This document shows, in pieces, positions 46,881 to 56,118 of a stretch of 64,000 nucleotides of DNA. Every line of letters begins with the position of its first letter. Within the stretch, counting starts at the first letter, position 1. The translations under genes and the position numbers were made by a program. The notes under the pieces were generated by a model, which did no database searches, was not told the DNA's origin, and was given only the letters and a program-made list of their open reading frames with translations. Source of the stretch: Hymenopellis radicata (lineage: Eukaryota > Basidiomycota > Agaricomycetes > Agaricales > Physalacriaceae); assembly GCA_015501595.1 (NCBI GenBank), contig JADNRX010000221.1, forward strand, positions 1 to 64,000. Direction: 5' to 3'.

Positions 46881-47089
46881 GCAGATCACAGCTGCAGACC
46901 TCATAGCGCGCCGTACATTGGGACAGTGTATTAGATATTGGTAGACACCCTAGATATAACCTTTAGGCTGGCTGTTCTAATGAAACCTCACTTACAACTC
47001 AGAGCCCCAGAAGTTACGACCGAATCGACAGCTGATCCACAGACTGTAACGCCCTTGTCACCTCTTGTCACGCCACTGTCACTTCCCAT

Positions 47090-47480
47090 CACGACCGTGC
47101 GTACTACCGTAGGGCTACCGTGAGTACCGTGGAGCACTACCGTGGCCGTAGACGTTACCGTTTCAGTACCGTGGCCTACCGTGAGCCGTTACCGTTACCG
47201 TAAAAAGGTCTACCGTGGTACCGTGGCCGCTACCGTGGCTACCGTGGTCACGCCCTTTTCCGTGAAGTCAATATCATGCATATTTGACACAGAATTACAT
47301 CTTTACAGGTAATCGACTTTGAGAGGTGTAGTCTACAGTATCGTATAGACCTCTTACGGTACTTGTAAGCTGAGTATACTACCAAAATTCACCAGTTAAG
47401 ACAGCGGGCAGTGGGCTCTGTGGCTGTGCTACCGTGGTGCCGTGCCACGGTACCGTGGACCCCACGGTAACGGTAACGGT
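47090..47480. repeat. Right subterminal CCGTGG/CCACGG and CGGTAA repeats
   Basis: Two clusters, at 47098-47250 and 47428-47482, of ACCGTGG, GCCGTGG, CCACGG and GGTAACGGTAACGGT units, separated by about 180 bp of AT-richer DNA. They mirror the left end. The inner cluster overlaps the 3' side of the element's gene region. Confidence 0.7.
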
Positions 47481-47505
47481 AAAATCTTGCTGCCCGCATC
47501 GGTTG

Positions 47506-47856
47506 GGATTGGCTGACCAGTGGACAAGGAAGTCTTGCGATGTTGACAAATGAGGAACAGGCTAGTACCGTTACTTTACATTTCTGCGTTGGTCCTGGAT
47601 TCTTAGTTTGTTTCGCGTTGTGCTACTTCAAATCTTTAATCCATGTCAAGGTGTTGACAAGCTGTATACAATGATACTTAGCTGGGATGGACCCGTACTA
47701 GGGACGCAGGAGGTTAAAAAGCTCAGGGAACGTTAAACACTAGTAGCTACTGGTATTCACAGCTTTCACTAAGATCCTGGAGTCTATTGCCTTGTTATCA
47801 GTGAGTGGCGTCAGCCACACTTCCACGTAAACTCAACACTCTAGGACTACTACACT
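47506..47856. other. Spacer right of the Mutator-like element
   Basis: Nothing recognisable on either strand. Confidence 0.4.
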
Positions 47857-48290
47857 TCATGGATCCATCCTTCTCCATTTGAGCTCGCGACTTGGAGGCA
47901 TCTCGTCTAGTATATCATACGCCTCCTTCGCCGCAGCCACCAGCTCAGGCCTCATAATCAAATCCATATACTCTTCGCTCAGATTGACGCCGAAGAGGAC
48001 AAGGAGGTAGCGACCGACGACCTGCAGCCGGGGAAGCATCTCGACTCTATACATTTTCAGGTTCTGCGAAAAGCAGCAAGCTTGACACGCACCCAAATTG
48101 GTCCGCGTATTTACGCTCCTTCCAGCGCGGAAGCGTGAATAGACGCCGGAGATCAGAGGCGTCGCAGTCGTGTTTGCAGTGGTTAACCTCGTCGATGACG
48201 AGTTTCCAACACAACATGAAGGTGGGGGTCCTGCGGCCGTTGACGATGGTGTCTACGGGCGGCAGGCGTGTCGGGATAGGTCAATGGGAG
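47857..48290 (-). CDS. Unidentified gene, 3' portion (2 exons seen)
   Basis: The last exon, 47857-48046, reads VEMLPRLQVVGRYLLVLFGV then NLSEEYMDLIMRPELVAAAK and EAYDILDEMPPSRELKW, ending MDP. It joins in frame, across a 46-nt intron (48047-48092, donor GTGCGT, acceptor TATAG), to an upstream exon reading RLPPVDTIVNGRRTPTFMLC, WKLVIDEVNHCKHDCDASDL and RRLFTLPRWKERKYADQFG. A stop precedes that exon near 48290, so earlier exons are missing or not recognised. Composition looks like real protein. It belongs to neither F-box family, and I do not recognise it. Confidence 0.5.
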
Positions 48291-48725
48291 CCCGTTTTTG
48301 GGAAGGTGAACAATTAGGGCAGGGGGAGCAACAAAGAACGACCTACAAGAGTTCACCCGTTTGCAGCTTTCTCCTGCTGTAATGTAACTCGTTATTACTC
48401 GGCGAAGAGATGTTAGAATGGACTTGGTTACAGGTACTCTTTGAGCGTGAGCGTCTGTCCTTCAGTCCTGGTTTGTGGCATGGATAGTTGGTTCATGGTC
48501 TCGTGATCGATATCAAGTTTACGGTTTGTCGGAGAGTTGGCTAAAGAGCCTGGACGAAGAAAGTGCGATACATCGAATGAATTACCCAGTCCGACTTGCC
48601 TAGGTACATAGTAATACAAGTTGGTAGACTAGTATTTTGCCACCTACACGCTTGACCAGTTATTGACACTTCTACCTGCCTGTTTACCTATGTACGTACC
48701 AATGGAATTCCTTCCCGTCCATATC
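48291..48725. other. Spacer downstream of a B-type gene
   Basis: No gene seen. It lacks the duplicated 3' flank present next to the other B genes. Confidence 0.4.
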
Positions 48726-50039
48726 CTAAGAAAAGCAGAGAACTCCTCGACTGGCAAGACACGGCAAAGTGCGCCGTATTGTAGACGCGAGCTCCGGATG
48801 CGCCTGGTCGGTGATAAGAGTCCTCTCCTCAGATTCCTTCTCGAAGTGAATGCGCTGCACACCGCTGAATGCCGCATGGGACAGTACTTCATCTAGCGTT
48901 GCCCACCTGCCTGGGATACCCTCGATATCGGGATTGGTGTATGCGAACGTGAGTTTGGTGAATGTGAACGTGAGTTCGGTGAAATGAATGGCTGAGCCCG
49001 AATCAGCCAGGGAGCGGAAGATCAAGGAGAACCAGTCGATCATTATCTGCACTTCGTAGCACAGGAGACCGGGTTCATAGATACATAGCATAAAATGCTT
49101 GACGTGAAGACCTTCGAGGAGGCCGAAAGTCGGCGGTCCGCTGTAGTGGGTGTCGAAGAGGTCTAACGGATTCATGTAATTTGCTACTAACGGCAGTAAA
49201 ACGGGAAATAACGAACATTCGGAACAATGATTTAATCCCAGTCGGAGTGATTCCAATTGCAGAGCTGTGGATTGCATAATATCACGGAGCCACATGACGA
49301 GATCGGAGGAATCGTTCGCAACAAACTCGCAGTGCTTTAGATTGGGAAACATTACGCGTTGTTGGCTGAGCCAGAACTTCAACCCACTGGAAAGTTCAAA
49401 GGCGTTGCGTGGATTGATTTGGAGCAGTTCCACTGCAGGAAGGCAGGCAACGCTGAGTGTTGTGTCGAAAAAATCCACTTGAATTGGTCTGTACGGGTTG
49501 TAGAACATCGTGCCCAACGAGAGTCGTTGAACCATTGTACCATTCAACAACGAGAACATTTTTCGGAAATCCAGTTGGTCCCGAAGACCATGAACAGCAA
49601 GCGCCGTAAGGCATTCCGACTGGCGCAGAAAGGCGCCGAATGCCTCAACGAATAATCGGTCGTGAGCATCCCAGGGTCGGGATCTGTCGAATGTGATGTC
49701 CAAGGACGTTACGTGTGGGATGAGAGGGAACGATGCTGCAAGGGAAGACAGATATTTGTTCCGCTGCCAAATGATTTCAGTGTCCCGGGGAGCGTGTCGA
49801 ACATGAAGATGCTGAATGAGGCGTTGGAGGTGGGGATAAAGGCGGAAGTGAGCGGGAAGCCGGAATACCTCCCGAAAATTGCACCAGCGGGTATCATGGA
49901 AGAGGGCGCGTTGACTGGGAGCCGTCCACGCCCGCGATATGAGTGCACAGTTTCGCAGTGTGAGACAGTCCCCTCGAAGATGTTCGACGATCAACTCTAT
50001 GAGCTCTGGCGGCAGATTAGGCGCGCTCTTGGGAGACAT
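48726..50039 (-). CDS. B-type F-box protein, complete (437 aa unspliced, about 419 aa spliced)
   Basis: The frame is open throughout. The family intron is recognisable at 49163-49216 (54 nt, donor GTTCGT, acceptor GTTAG), in phase and without a stop, so splicing removes 18 residues. F-box: LPPELIELIVEHLRGD ... CALISRAWTAPSQRALF. Then PHLQRLIQHLHV, DAHDRLFVEAFGAFL, DFRKMFSLLNGTMVQRL, MFPNLKHCEFVAND and LLEGLHVKHFML. A short repeat follows in FTELTFTFTKLTFAYTNPDI. Then LDEVLSHAAFSGVQRIHFE and LASRGVLCFS. It stands alone without an A partner. Confidence 0.9.
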   Translation of the reverse strand: MSPKSAPNLPPELIELIVEHLRGDCLTLRNCALISRAWTAPSQRALFHDTRWCNFREVFRLPAHFRLYPHLQRLIQHLHVRHAPRDTEIIWQRNKYLSSLAASFPLIPHVTSLDITFDRSRPWDAHDRLFVEAFGAFLRQSECLTALAVHGLRDQLDFRKMFSLLNGTMVQRLSLGTMFYNPYRPIQVDFFDTTLSVACLPAVELLQINPRNAFELSSGLKFWLSQQRVMFPNLKHCEFVANDSSDLVMWLRDIMQSTALQLESLRLGLNHCSECSLFPVLLPLVANYMNPLDLFDTHYSGPPTFGLLEGLHVKHFMLCIYEPGLLCYEVQIMIDWFSLIFRSLADSGSAIHFTELTFTFTKLTFAYTNPDIEGIPGRWATLDEVLSHAAFSGVQRIHFEKESEERTLITDQAHPELASTIRRTLPCLASRGVLCFS

Positions 50040-50301
50040 CGCAGAGAATGTAGAGCCTGAAGCCGCGATTCAAGGGACGGTATGAAGATGTACGCCTGAA
50101 ACTTACCGAAAATGCTGGATAGCACTCTATACGCCTCGTTCGATAGTATCTGAATAGTGAGATATGTAGTGAATCAAAAGAATACAAAATTTGCGACGTG
50201 CTGGGGCAAATAACCTGTATATCGCAGACGTGGATAACGTCGGACGACGGTTGATGGACAAAACTTGCAAGTAGCGGAAGTGCGGCCCGAGCTTCCGGAA
50301 C

Positions 50302-50769
50302 TTGATCAACAACCCCCATCATCGTTTGCTCAACATCGCGAGTTTGTTCGACTTACAAGCCCTGCGCGCGCAGGATATATACGGCATAAACAACTCCTAC
50401 GTCTGCGCGAATAATCGTACCGCTTTTGTACATCACACATCCCGCATGCCGCCACAAGCACCCGGTCACGGCGAAATTGGTATTGGCTACGCCATTCCAA
50501 GACTGGTGCGTCTTTCTGGGATCGCACTCTTGATGATCTCGATAGACTGGACATATCTCCTTGACCTTGCGGATACGCCAAAAGGCCGTCTTCCCCCCCC
50601 GTACGCAGCTTTTCCGACAGTGGCCTTGTATCAAGACAGGACAATCCCATTTCTTGCAATGACGAAAAGCTCCGAGGTCCTTTGCATAGAATCAAGAACA
50701 ACGCGGTCTGGCTACGCTTTCCCAGACGTCCCAGGCCCAAGGAATTGGCTTGAATTCGTTCCAAGTTAG
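50302..50769 (+). other. Open frame in a C-like region (hypothetical)
   Basis: A 155-codon frame divergent from the B gene at 50039, in the place where a module C normally starts ('cccccatcatcgtttg' matches 'accaccatcatcgtttg' at about 35200). It contains RAQDIYGINNSYVCANNRTA. It is not alignable to the other C copies over most of its length. A donor-like GTGCGT near 50506 suggests splicing. Low support as a gene. Confidence 0.25.
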
Positions 50770-51817
50770 TGTTCCCATTACGCACCTCAAGGTACGTATA
50801 TATGCTCCTGAAACCTTGCCACCGACACTGACGGCATCTTTAGTGATGAATACTACGATACCTCATGACGATCACGCCGCAAAATTCCCCCCTGCTTGTC
50901 ACTGTGCACCGAACAACGACTTTGCTCGCTTCTTGCCGTTTCGAATATGTTTTCATATATAAATCAATCCTTGGGCCGCTCCCGAAGGCAGCGAAGCATG
51001 TGCAGATCATGTACCCCGCGGAGTCTCGGCTGTCTGAAAGGACAATATTTCGCCTGTCGCATCTTCCAGCCGTATCCCATGCGCACGACGCCTTGTCGCG
51101 CCCAGCGCCGCCCACGTCTTTCGGCCCGTTCCACCCTAAAACACCTCGACCAGCACGTCCGCCGAGATGCCTACATTGTCCAAACCAGTTCCATCCGTCT
51201 AACAGGCGCTCCTCCTCATGCATCCATCCAGTTAAGTATTCGCCTGTGATGCTCGGTCAGCAGCCGGATGCCACGGAGTTGTATGTATCACGATACCATC
51301 CTTTTCCCCTTACTTTCTGCGCCGCCTTCACGACAATGGGCGCGAGGCCGAGCCAGCCGATACGTCGTGTAACGTGTTCGAGCTGAACGACGCTCATTAG
51401 CGCGTACTCAGTAAACTATCTCTTGCTCGGCATGGTATCAACGACCCTGAACGATTCCAAACATTGAGCAGCGGTGTGAAGCGCGAGCTCCGTATGATGC
51501 TGACCGTGGCTTGCGGGTACGCGTACAAATACGAGGGAAATGAGGCATACTACCGGGATCTTGCTGGATCGCTCTGAGGGGGAATAGGCGGAAACAAAGT
51601 ATTCAGATTGTGGGCCAGGATGGAAGAAAGGGAAACACGGCCCGGGCACTTCTCAGCCTTGATTGGGAACCATCACCATCCAAATCGTTTGCTCCGTACC
51701 GCGCTTTCGGCCAGTTTCTCCTTCCTTCAAAAACCTTTCATCTGCGCGATATGCACATATGCACGAGTATATGCCGCATGGCTGGTACCTGGCTGGTACG
51801 TATACTTCGAATAATTT
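50770..51817. other. Spacer left of the LTR element
   Basis: Several overlapping frames up to 173 codons exist but are rich in Ser/Pro/Arg, without family resemblance, and overlap each other. I call no gene. Confidence 0.4.
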
Positions 51818-52203
51818 TGTACCGTTCGTGCACTCCCTGTGCACGAAACGGTAACAATCCCTCTGTTCGGGATTGCCCAGTTAGGAGTTCCCCCTTGTTC
51901 TCCCAGGAGACTCCCCTCTGATCTTATCCTTCTTGCACCCTCGTCTCAGCTCGGGTGCCTTGATGACCCTTTCCTCTTCATTCTCCTTCCCATTTGATTC
52001 CCTTGATTTAGGAGACTCCTTTTCATTATAGTATTTAGTCTACATACAAGCCTCCTTTGTACAGTAGTTAGGAACCCCCACAATCGAGGCCTCCTTCTGC
52101 CTCTCTCTCTGTGGGATTCTCTCCGAAACTCACTCCCTCTCCGTGATCAGTGGATCCTGCGCGCAACGATACGTTCTTGCGCACGGCCGGACTCAGGTGC
52201 ACA
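51818..52203 (+). repeat. Left LTR
   Basis: 386 bp, TGTACCG...GTGCACA. It begins with a strong hairpin (51821-51852: 13-bp stem with one bulged A, 5-nt loop), followed by hairpins at 51855-51875 and 51935-51958. Confidence 0.92.
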
Positions 52204-52205
52204 AG

Positions 52206-52223
52206 TGGAGCCCACCGCGAGGG
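52206..52223 (+). promoter_or_regulatory. Probable tRNA primer-binding site
   Basis: It starts TGGAGCCCACC two bases after the LTR CA. TGG pairs with a tRNA CCA end. The tRNA identity is not determined. Confidence 0.45.
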
Positions 52224-52279
52224 ATCCGCTTTTCACGGTGTTCCGCTCATCACTGGCCAATAATGTCGGTCAAGTTGAT

Positions 52280-52600
52280 GAGCTCCTCTCTATTGGATGT
52301 CTGGATCCATGGAGTTCTTTTCTTCTGAAGACAGGTGTCTGGACCTGTTCTTCCTCTGCTTTGGGTGTCTGGACCCATTGCAATCTCTTACTCTGAGGAC
52401 AGGTGTCTGGACCTGCTCCTCCACTTTTTCTCTGGGATGGGTGTCTGGACCCTCTCTTACTTACTACTCCCCGGCTGGAACACTCTACACTGAGGACAGG
52501 GTACTCCACCTGTTCCTCCACTCATCACTCCCCGGTCGGGGCACTCTACACTGAGGACAGGGCACTCCACCTGTTCCTCCACTTATCACTCTGGGATGGT
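52280..52600 (+). repeat. Minisatellite inside the LTR element
   Basis: The phrase GTGTCTGGACC (with small variants) recurs five or more times between about 52298 and 52455. It is followed by two adjacent copies of a roughly 60-bp unit (cactctacactgaggacagg ... cctgttcctcca, about 52470-52600). The reading is Cys/Ser/Leu-rich and not a known protein. Confidence 0.75.
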
Positions 52601-52624
52601 GACTGGACCTTCCCTTACTCATAC

Positions 52625-52831
52625 GTCGAGTCTGATCAACTCGACATCACGACACTCTTCGCGTACTCGTATCGAGTACGTTGACGATTATTCATGTCAC
52701 TTTGGATTCGCATAGCGAATCCAACGAACTTGTCATGACCACGGGCTTTTACGCCCATTCAAATTCCCTTCACAAATCCTCCGAGTTCATCGAATCAAAA
52801 GACGGAACACCTTGTTCATAGAGGGTGTTCC
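52625..52831 (+). other. Series of perfect hairpins in the LTR element interior
   Basis: Inverted repeats at 52625-52645 (GTCGAGT/ACTCGAC), 52662-52680 (CGTACTCG, loop TAT, CGAGTACG), 52704-52722 (GGATTCGC, loop ATA, GCGAATCC), 52743-52756 (GGGC/GCCC) and 52804-52831 (GGAACACC/GGTGTTCC). Five hairpins in about 200 nt look like a structured RNA region. Confidence 0.7.
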
Positions 52832-53149
52832 TCAGCGTTCATTACCATCTCTGTCTCCATCCCTTGCGGCCTTGCCCATCTCCATCTCCACCTTGCCCAC
52901 ACCCTTCTTGGCTCTTGGAAGTGGAGCAGCACATCGTCCGCCATGGCGTGCTGTGAGTGTGCATGTTCATTGGAATGGGACATGATGGTTGAGAGGAAGA
53001 GAGGACGACAAGAATCGAGTCTATTGGGTGTGGGCGTCTATGTGGCTTCACAAAGCAAAGCTACCGCTTGGATGCGTGCTTGCTGTTGAACAATCAGCAT
53101 CTACCATTTTTGCGTATTTCTCCACCTTCGGTTCCGAAATCTTTGGTCT

Positions 53150-53157
53150 GGGGGAGA
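53150..53157 (+). promoter_or_regulatory. Polypurine tract
   Basis: GGGGGAGA directly before the TG of the right LTR, the standard plus-strand primer position. Confidence 0.75.
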
Positions 53158-53543
53158 TGTACCGTTCGTGCACTCCCTGTGCACGAAACGGTAACAATCC
53201 CTCTGTTCGGGATTGCCCAGTTAGGAGTTCCCCCTTGTTCTCCCAGGAGACTCCCCTCTGATCTTATCCTTCTTGCACCCTCGTCTCAGCTCGGGTGCCT
53301 TGATGACCCTTTCCTCTTCATTCTCCTTCCCATTTGATTCCCTTGATTTAGGAGACTCCTTTTCATTATAGTATTTAGTCTACATACAAGCCTCCTTTGT
53401 ACAGTAGTTAGGAACCCCCACAATCGAGGCCTCCTTCTGCCTCTCTCTCTGTGGGATTCTCTCCGAAACTCACTCCCTCTCCGTGATCAGTGGATCCTGC
53501 GCGCAACGATACGTTCTTGCGCACGGCCGGACTCAGGTGCACA
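53158..53543 (+). repeat. Right LTR
   Basis: No difference from 51818-52203 seen by eye. Confidence 0.92.
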
Positions 53544-53549
53544 ATTTCC

Positions 53550-54690
53550 CGATTTTTCATTCATTCCAAGTCCATCGTCTAGTACATCCTGGAAAAGGAC
53601 GGTGATTCGCTGGATGTACGTCGCTGGTGTCGACGATAACCTTTGCGAACTGGTGCGTTTCCGCCAGACCGTGCCGCGACTCCTTATTGATCCTTGTAAT
53701 AGACTTGACGTTGAACGCGCTAAGACCCCTTGCTGCTCACGGGCACCGGTTTCACGACGGCGTACGAACTTCAAGTCGAAAAAGGACGCGCCGTGATGGC
53801 GAGGCGCTGCGCTTCACGCTCACAGAAAAGCGTTTGATGCATCAAACAGGTCCTCGCTTCTGCCAGCGACTGTCTACGTATCCCGCCATCTCGTCCTCGG
53901 GCCAATCTGCCTTAGGCATTGGCGTGGAGCATATGTCCACAAAATCGGTAAAACATCCCGGCTCTTATGTACGTGCAGGTCGAACGACAACTGCGTGTAC
54001 GTCAGGATGCGCCGAATTGTCTTGACTGCTGGCGGGGACAACGGGGAATAGCAGCACGTGCATTGTCCGTTGCCGCGTTGAAGTCGCCCATATCTGTATC
54101 TCCAGACACGGTATTTCGCTCCAAGAGCGTGCACCATTCCCTCATAATCGAGTCAGGCTCCACATGGACTCCTAGATACTGCCCTCCGCGTTACTGTTCT
54201 ATGCTTCTCAGTATAGCGATGGTTGTTTTACCGGTGCTGGCGAATTTAGATGGGACGATGTTAGTTCGCCGAATCGCCATATATTCTATTCCCAAACTCA
54301 TGCGTGCCTTTAGGACTGATTTGAATGATGCCCGTGTCTGCGTCTGGTTCGCGAAACAATAGGAAGGGTATAGACACAAATCACGGGTGTCCATTTAGTA
54401 CGGCGTTGAGCCTTTTTGACATACACCCTGTCAAGCTGACATCCTTGATCACACGACGTTTGCCACGACCACCATTTCAACTCGGCGCTGACTATAAGAT
54501 CTGAGAGCTTACGAGCTCAAATGGCGAAGGGCAACCTATTCTGTGCTGAGACGATACTTTCAATGCTTGTTCGACTGGGCATGTCGGAGTACGAAATGAT
54601 CATAGGCTGATCGTTTTGTGTCTTGCTTCCTCCCGTCAACATAAGACCTTCATACTCTTTTCACACCTCTGCCAAATCTGTGTTGCTTTA
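53550..54690 (+). other. Decayed C-like sequence and promoter region of the interrupted B gene
   Basis: 53570-53760 resembles 29570-29700 and 44030-44170 ('catctagtac ... ggaaaaggac', 'ctggtgcg'). The rest has overlapping short frames only. The final 150 bp should hold the promoter of the B gene starting at 54699. Confidence 0.4.
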
Positions 54691-55790
54691 GTTCTATAAT
54701 GAGCCCTCCTCTTCCCCCCGAACTCGTCGAACTAATTCTTAACTACGTCCCCGATTCCGCATCTACCCCAAGCAACCTGCGGTACTATGCGCAAGCATGG
54801 TCCATCCCTAGCCAACGCGCCCTCTTCCGACACCTCAACCTCAATCAGCTGCGCAAAGATTCCGGCATAGTTCATCTCCCCGCGCATCTGCGCCGCTACC
54901 CCCACCTCCAAACCTACATTCGCCATGTAACCATGTCTCAGACAGATAACAACTTTCCAGTGCACAAAGGTTATCTCGCCGCTCTTTCTGCTCTATTCAG
55001 CCTGATGCCTCGTTTAATTTCCATGGACATCACATTTACCAACTGCAGCGCCTGGGATGACAGCAACCAACGCTTCCTAAAGGCATTCGGCGCATTCCTG
55101 CGCACATCATCCCTTGACGCGATTGTTATTCGCAGTTATGTTTATGAGCTTGACCTTGAGAAGGTGTTCTCATATCTGGAAGACACAAGGATCAAGCGGG
55201 TTAGCTTGCAGCAAAATACCCAGCATTATCACGATCGCTACATCGCCCCGAAAAAGAGTATGGTGCGACTTCCAGCGGTTGAATTCCTGCGCGCTGATCT
55301 GTGTCGGGCTGATATTTTCGAGGAGGGCCTGGATTATTGGATTTCCAAGCACAAGACAGTGTTTCCCAGTCTTAAGCACCTGGAGGTTGCTGTGCACCAG
55401 GCCGATGACTTGACCGTCTGGTCCAATATTCTGCAGCATGCACCCACTCTTCGACTTGAATCTTTCCATCTGGACTTGGCATCATGTACGTGACTACGCA
55501 TGTCCAGTCAATCAGTGCTCATTATCTCTTTAGCCGCCCTGACAAGCGACCTCATTCATCCGAATACAAATCTCAGTCTGTTCAATGGGTTGCACTTTGA
55601 GCATCTCAAAGTGACTCCCTTCGTGTGGTCCACGTTAGGCGGGCAAGAATTTTACACCTGGTTTTCTGCGAGATTGTGTGGCCTCGCAAACTCGGGCGCG
55701 CATGTTCATTTTTCTGAACTCACGTTGTCGATTGACGACGACTTTTACCTCGAAACATATATGCCAACCACCTATGGCGCTAGAGATCAC

Positions 55791-55980
55791 CACGAGTACT
55801 TACTCGGGTTGACTCGGCACTCGCCGGGCGAGTACTCGTGACCGTAAATTACTGCTCGTAACTCGCTGTCGACTCGAGTCGGCTACGACTCGAGGCCGAA
55901 CGAGTCGAGTCAACAAGAGTCTAACGAGTACTCGGGTAGAAGCGAGTATTCGCGAATCCACTCGCGAAGACTCGTTGATT
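55791..55980. repeat. Left subterminal ACTCG/CGAGT repeats of the hAT element
   Basis: Dozens of ACTCG/CGAGT units, including GGCGAGTACTCGTGAC (about 55828) and GACTCGAGTCGGCTA (about 55871). Both longer strings recur at the right end, which marks them as likely transposase-binding sites. Confidence 0.8.
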
Positions 55981-56118
55981 TTTTGAATTAATCAATTTAA
56001 AACATAAAAAGCATATGTATTTTGTAAATGAATAGGTAATCAAACATATAAAAGCACATAATCGAATGCAACAAACGTAGATACACATAAACTCGCGATA
56101 ACCCGATAAAAAAATAGC

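Larger units (their letters stand above)
44412..47495. mobile_element. Mutator-like DNA transposon (3,084 bp) with 10-bp target duplication
   Basis: The ends were set by a direct repeat, GCATCGGTTG, at 44402-44411 and 47496-47505. Just inside are imperfect inverted termini: GGGCTATCATATTTTACCG at the left and, on the reverse strand, GGGCAGCAAGATTTTACCG at the right (14 of 19 match without gaps). A 10-bp duplication fits the Mutator/MULE superfamily (9-11 bp) and not hAT (8 bp) or Tc1 (TA). Both ends are packed with CCGTGG motifs. One multi-exon gene lies inside, and I cannot recognise a MULE catalytic domain in it. The superfamily call is therefore from duplication length and GGG ends only. 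Confidence 0.7.
51818..53543 (+). mobile_element. Non-autonomous LTR retrotransposon (1,726 bp) with identical LTRs
   Basis: Two 386-bp direct repeats (51818-52203 and 53158-53543) are identical by eye and have TG...CA ends. A TGG start of a likely primer-binding site lies at 52206, and a purine tract GGGGGAGA abuts the right LTR. The flanking duplication is ATTT (51814-51817 and 53544-53547), or AATTT if one A of the LTR end is counted. The 954-bp interior codes for no gag, protease, reverse transcriptase or integrase, so it is a small non-autonomous (TRIM-like) element mobilised in trans. Identical LTRs imply a very recent insertion. Confidence 0.9.

Noticed and set aside
44427..47480. Regularly repeated CCGTGG blocks could be read as a CRISPR-like array or a satellite
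   Set aside because: Spacing is irregular, there are no unique spacers of constant length, and the blocks sit exactly at both ends of an element bounded by a 10-bp duplication in a eukaryotic genome.
50865..51386. 173-codon + strand frame
   Set aside because: Ser/Pro/Arg/His-rich, overlapped by two other frames of similar length, no recognisable motif and no paralogue in the window.
51818..51852. Hammerhead ribozyme in the LTR (retrozyme), suggested by CGAAAC next to a stem
   Set aside because: The CUGAUGA core is absent between the stems. The segment is a simple 13-bp hairpin with one bulge.
55791..55980. GAGTACTCG-rich stretch as a telomere-like or centromeric repeat
   Set aside because: It lies just inside the hAT terminus and recurs at the other end, so it is subterminal transposon sequence.
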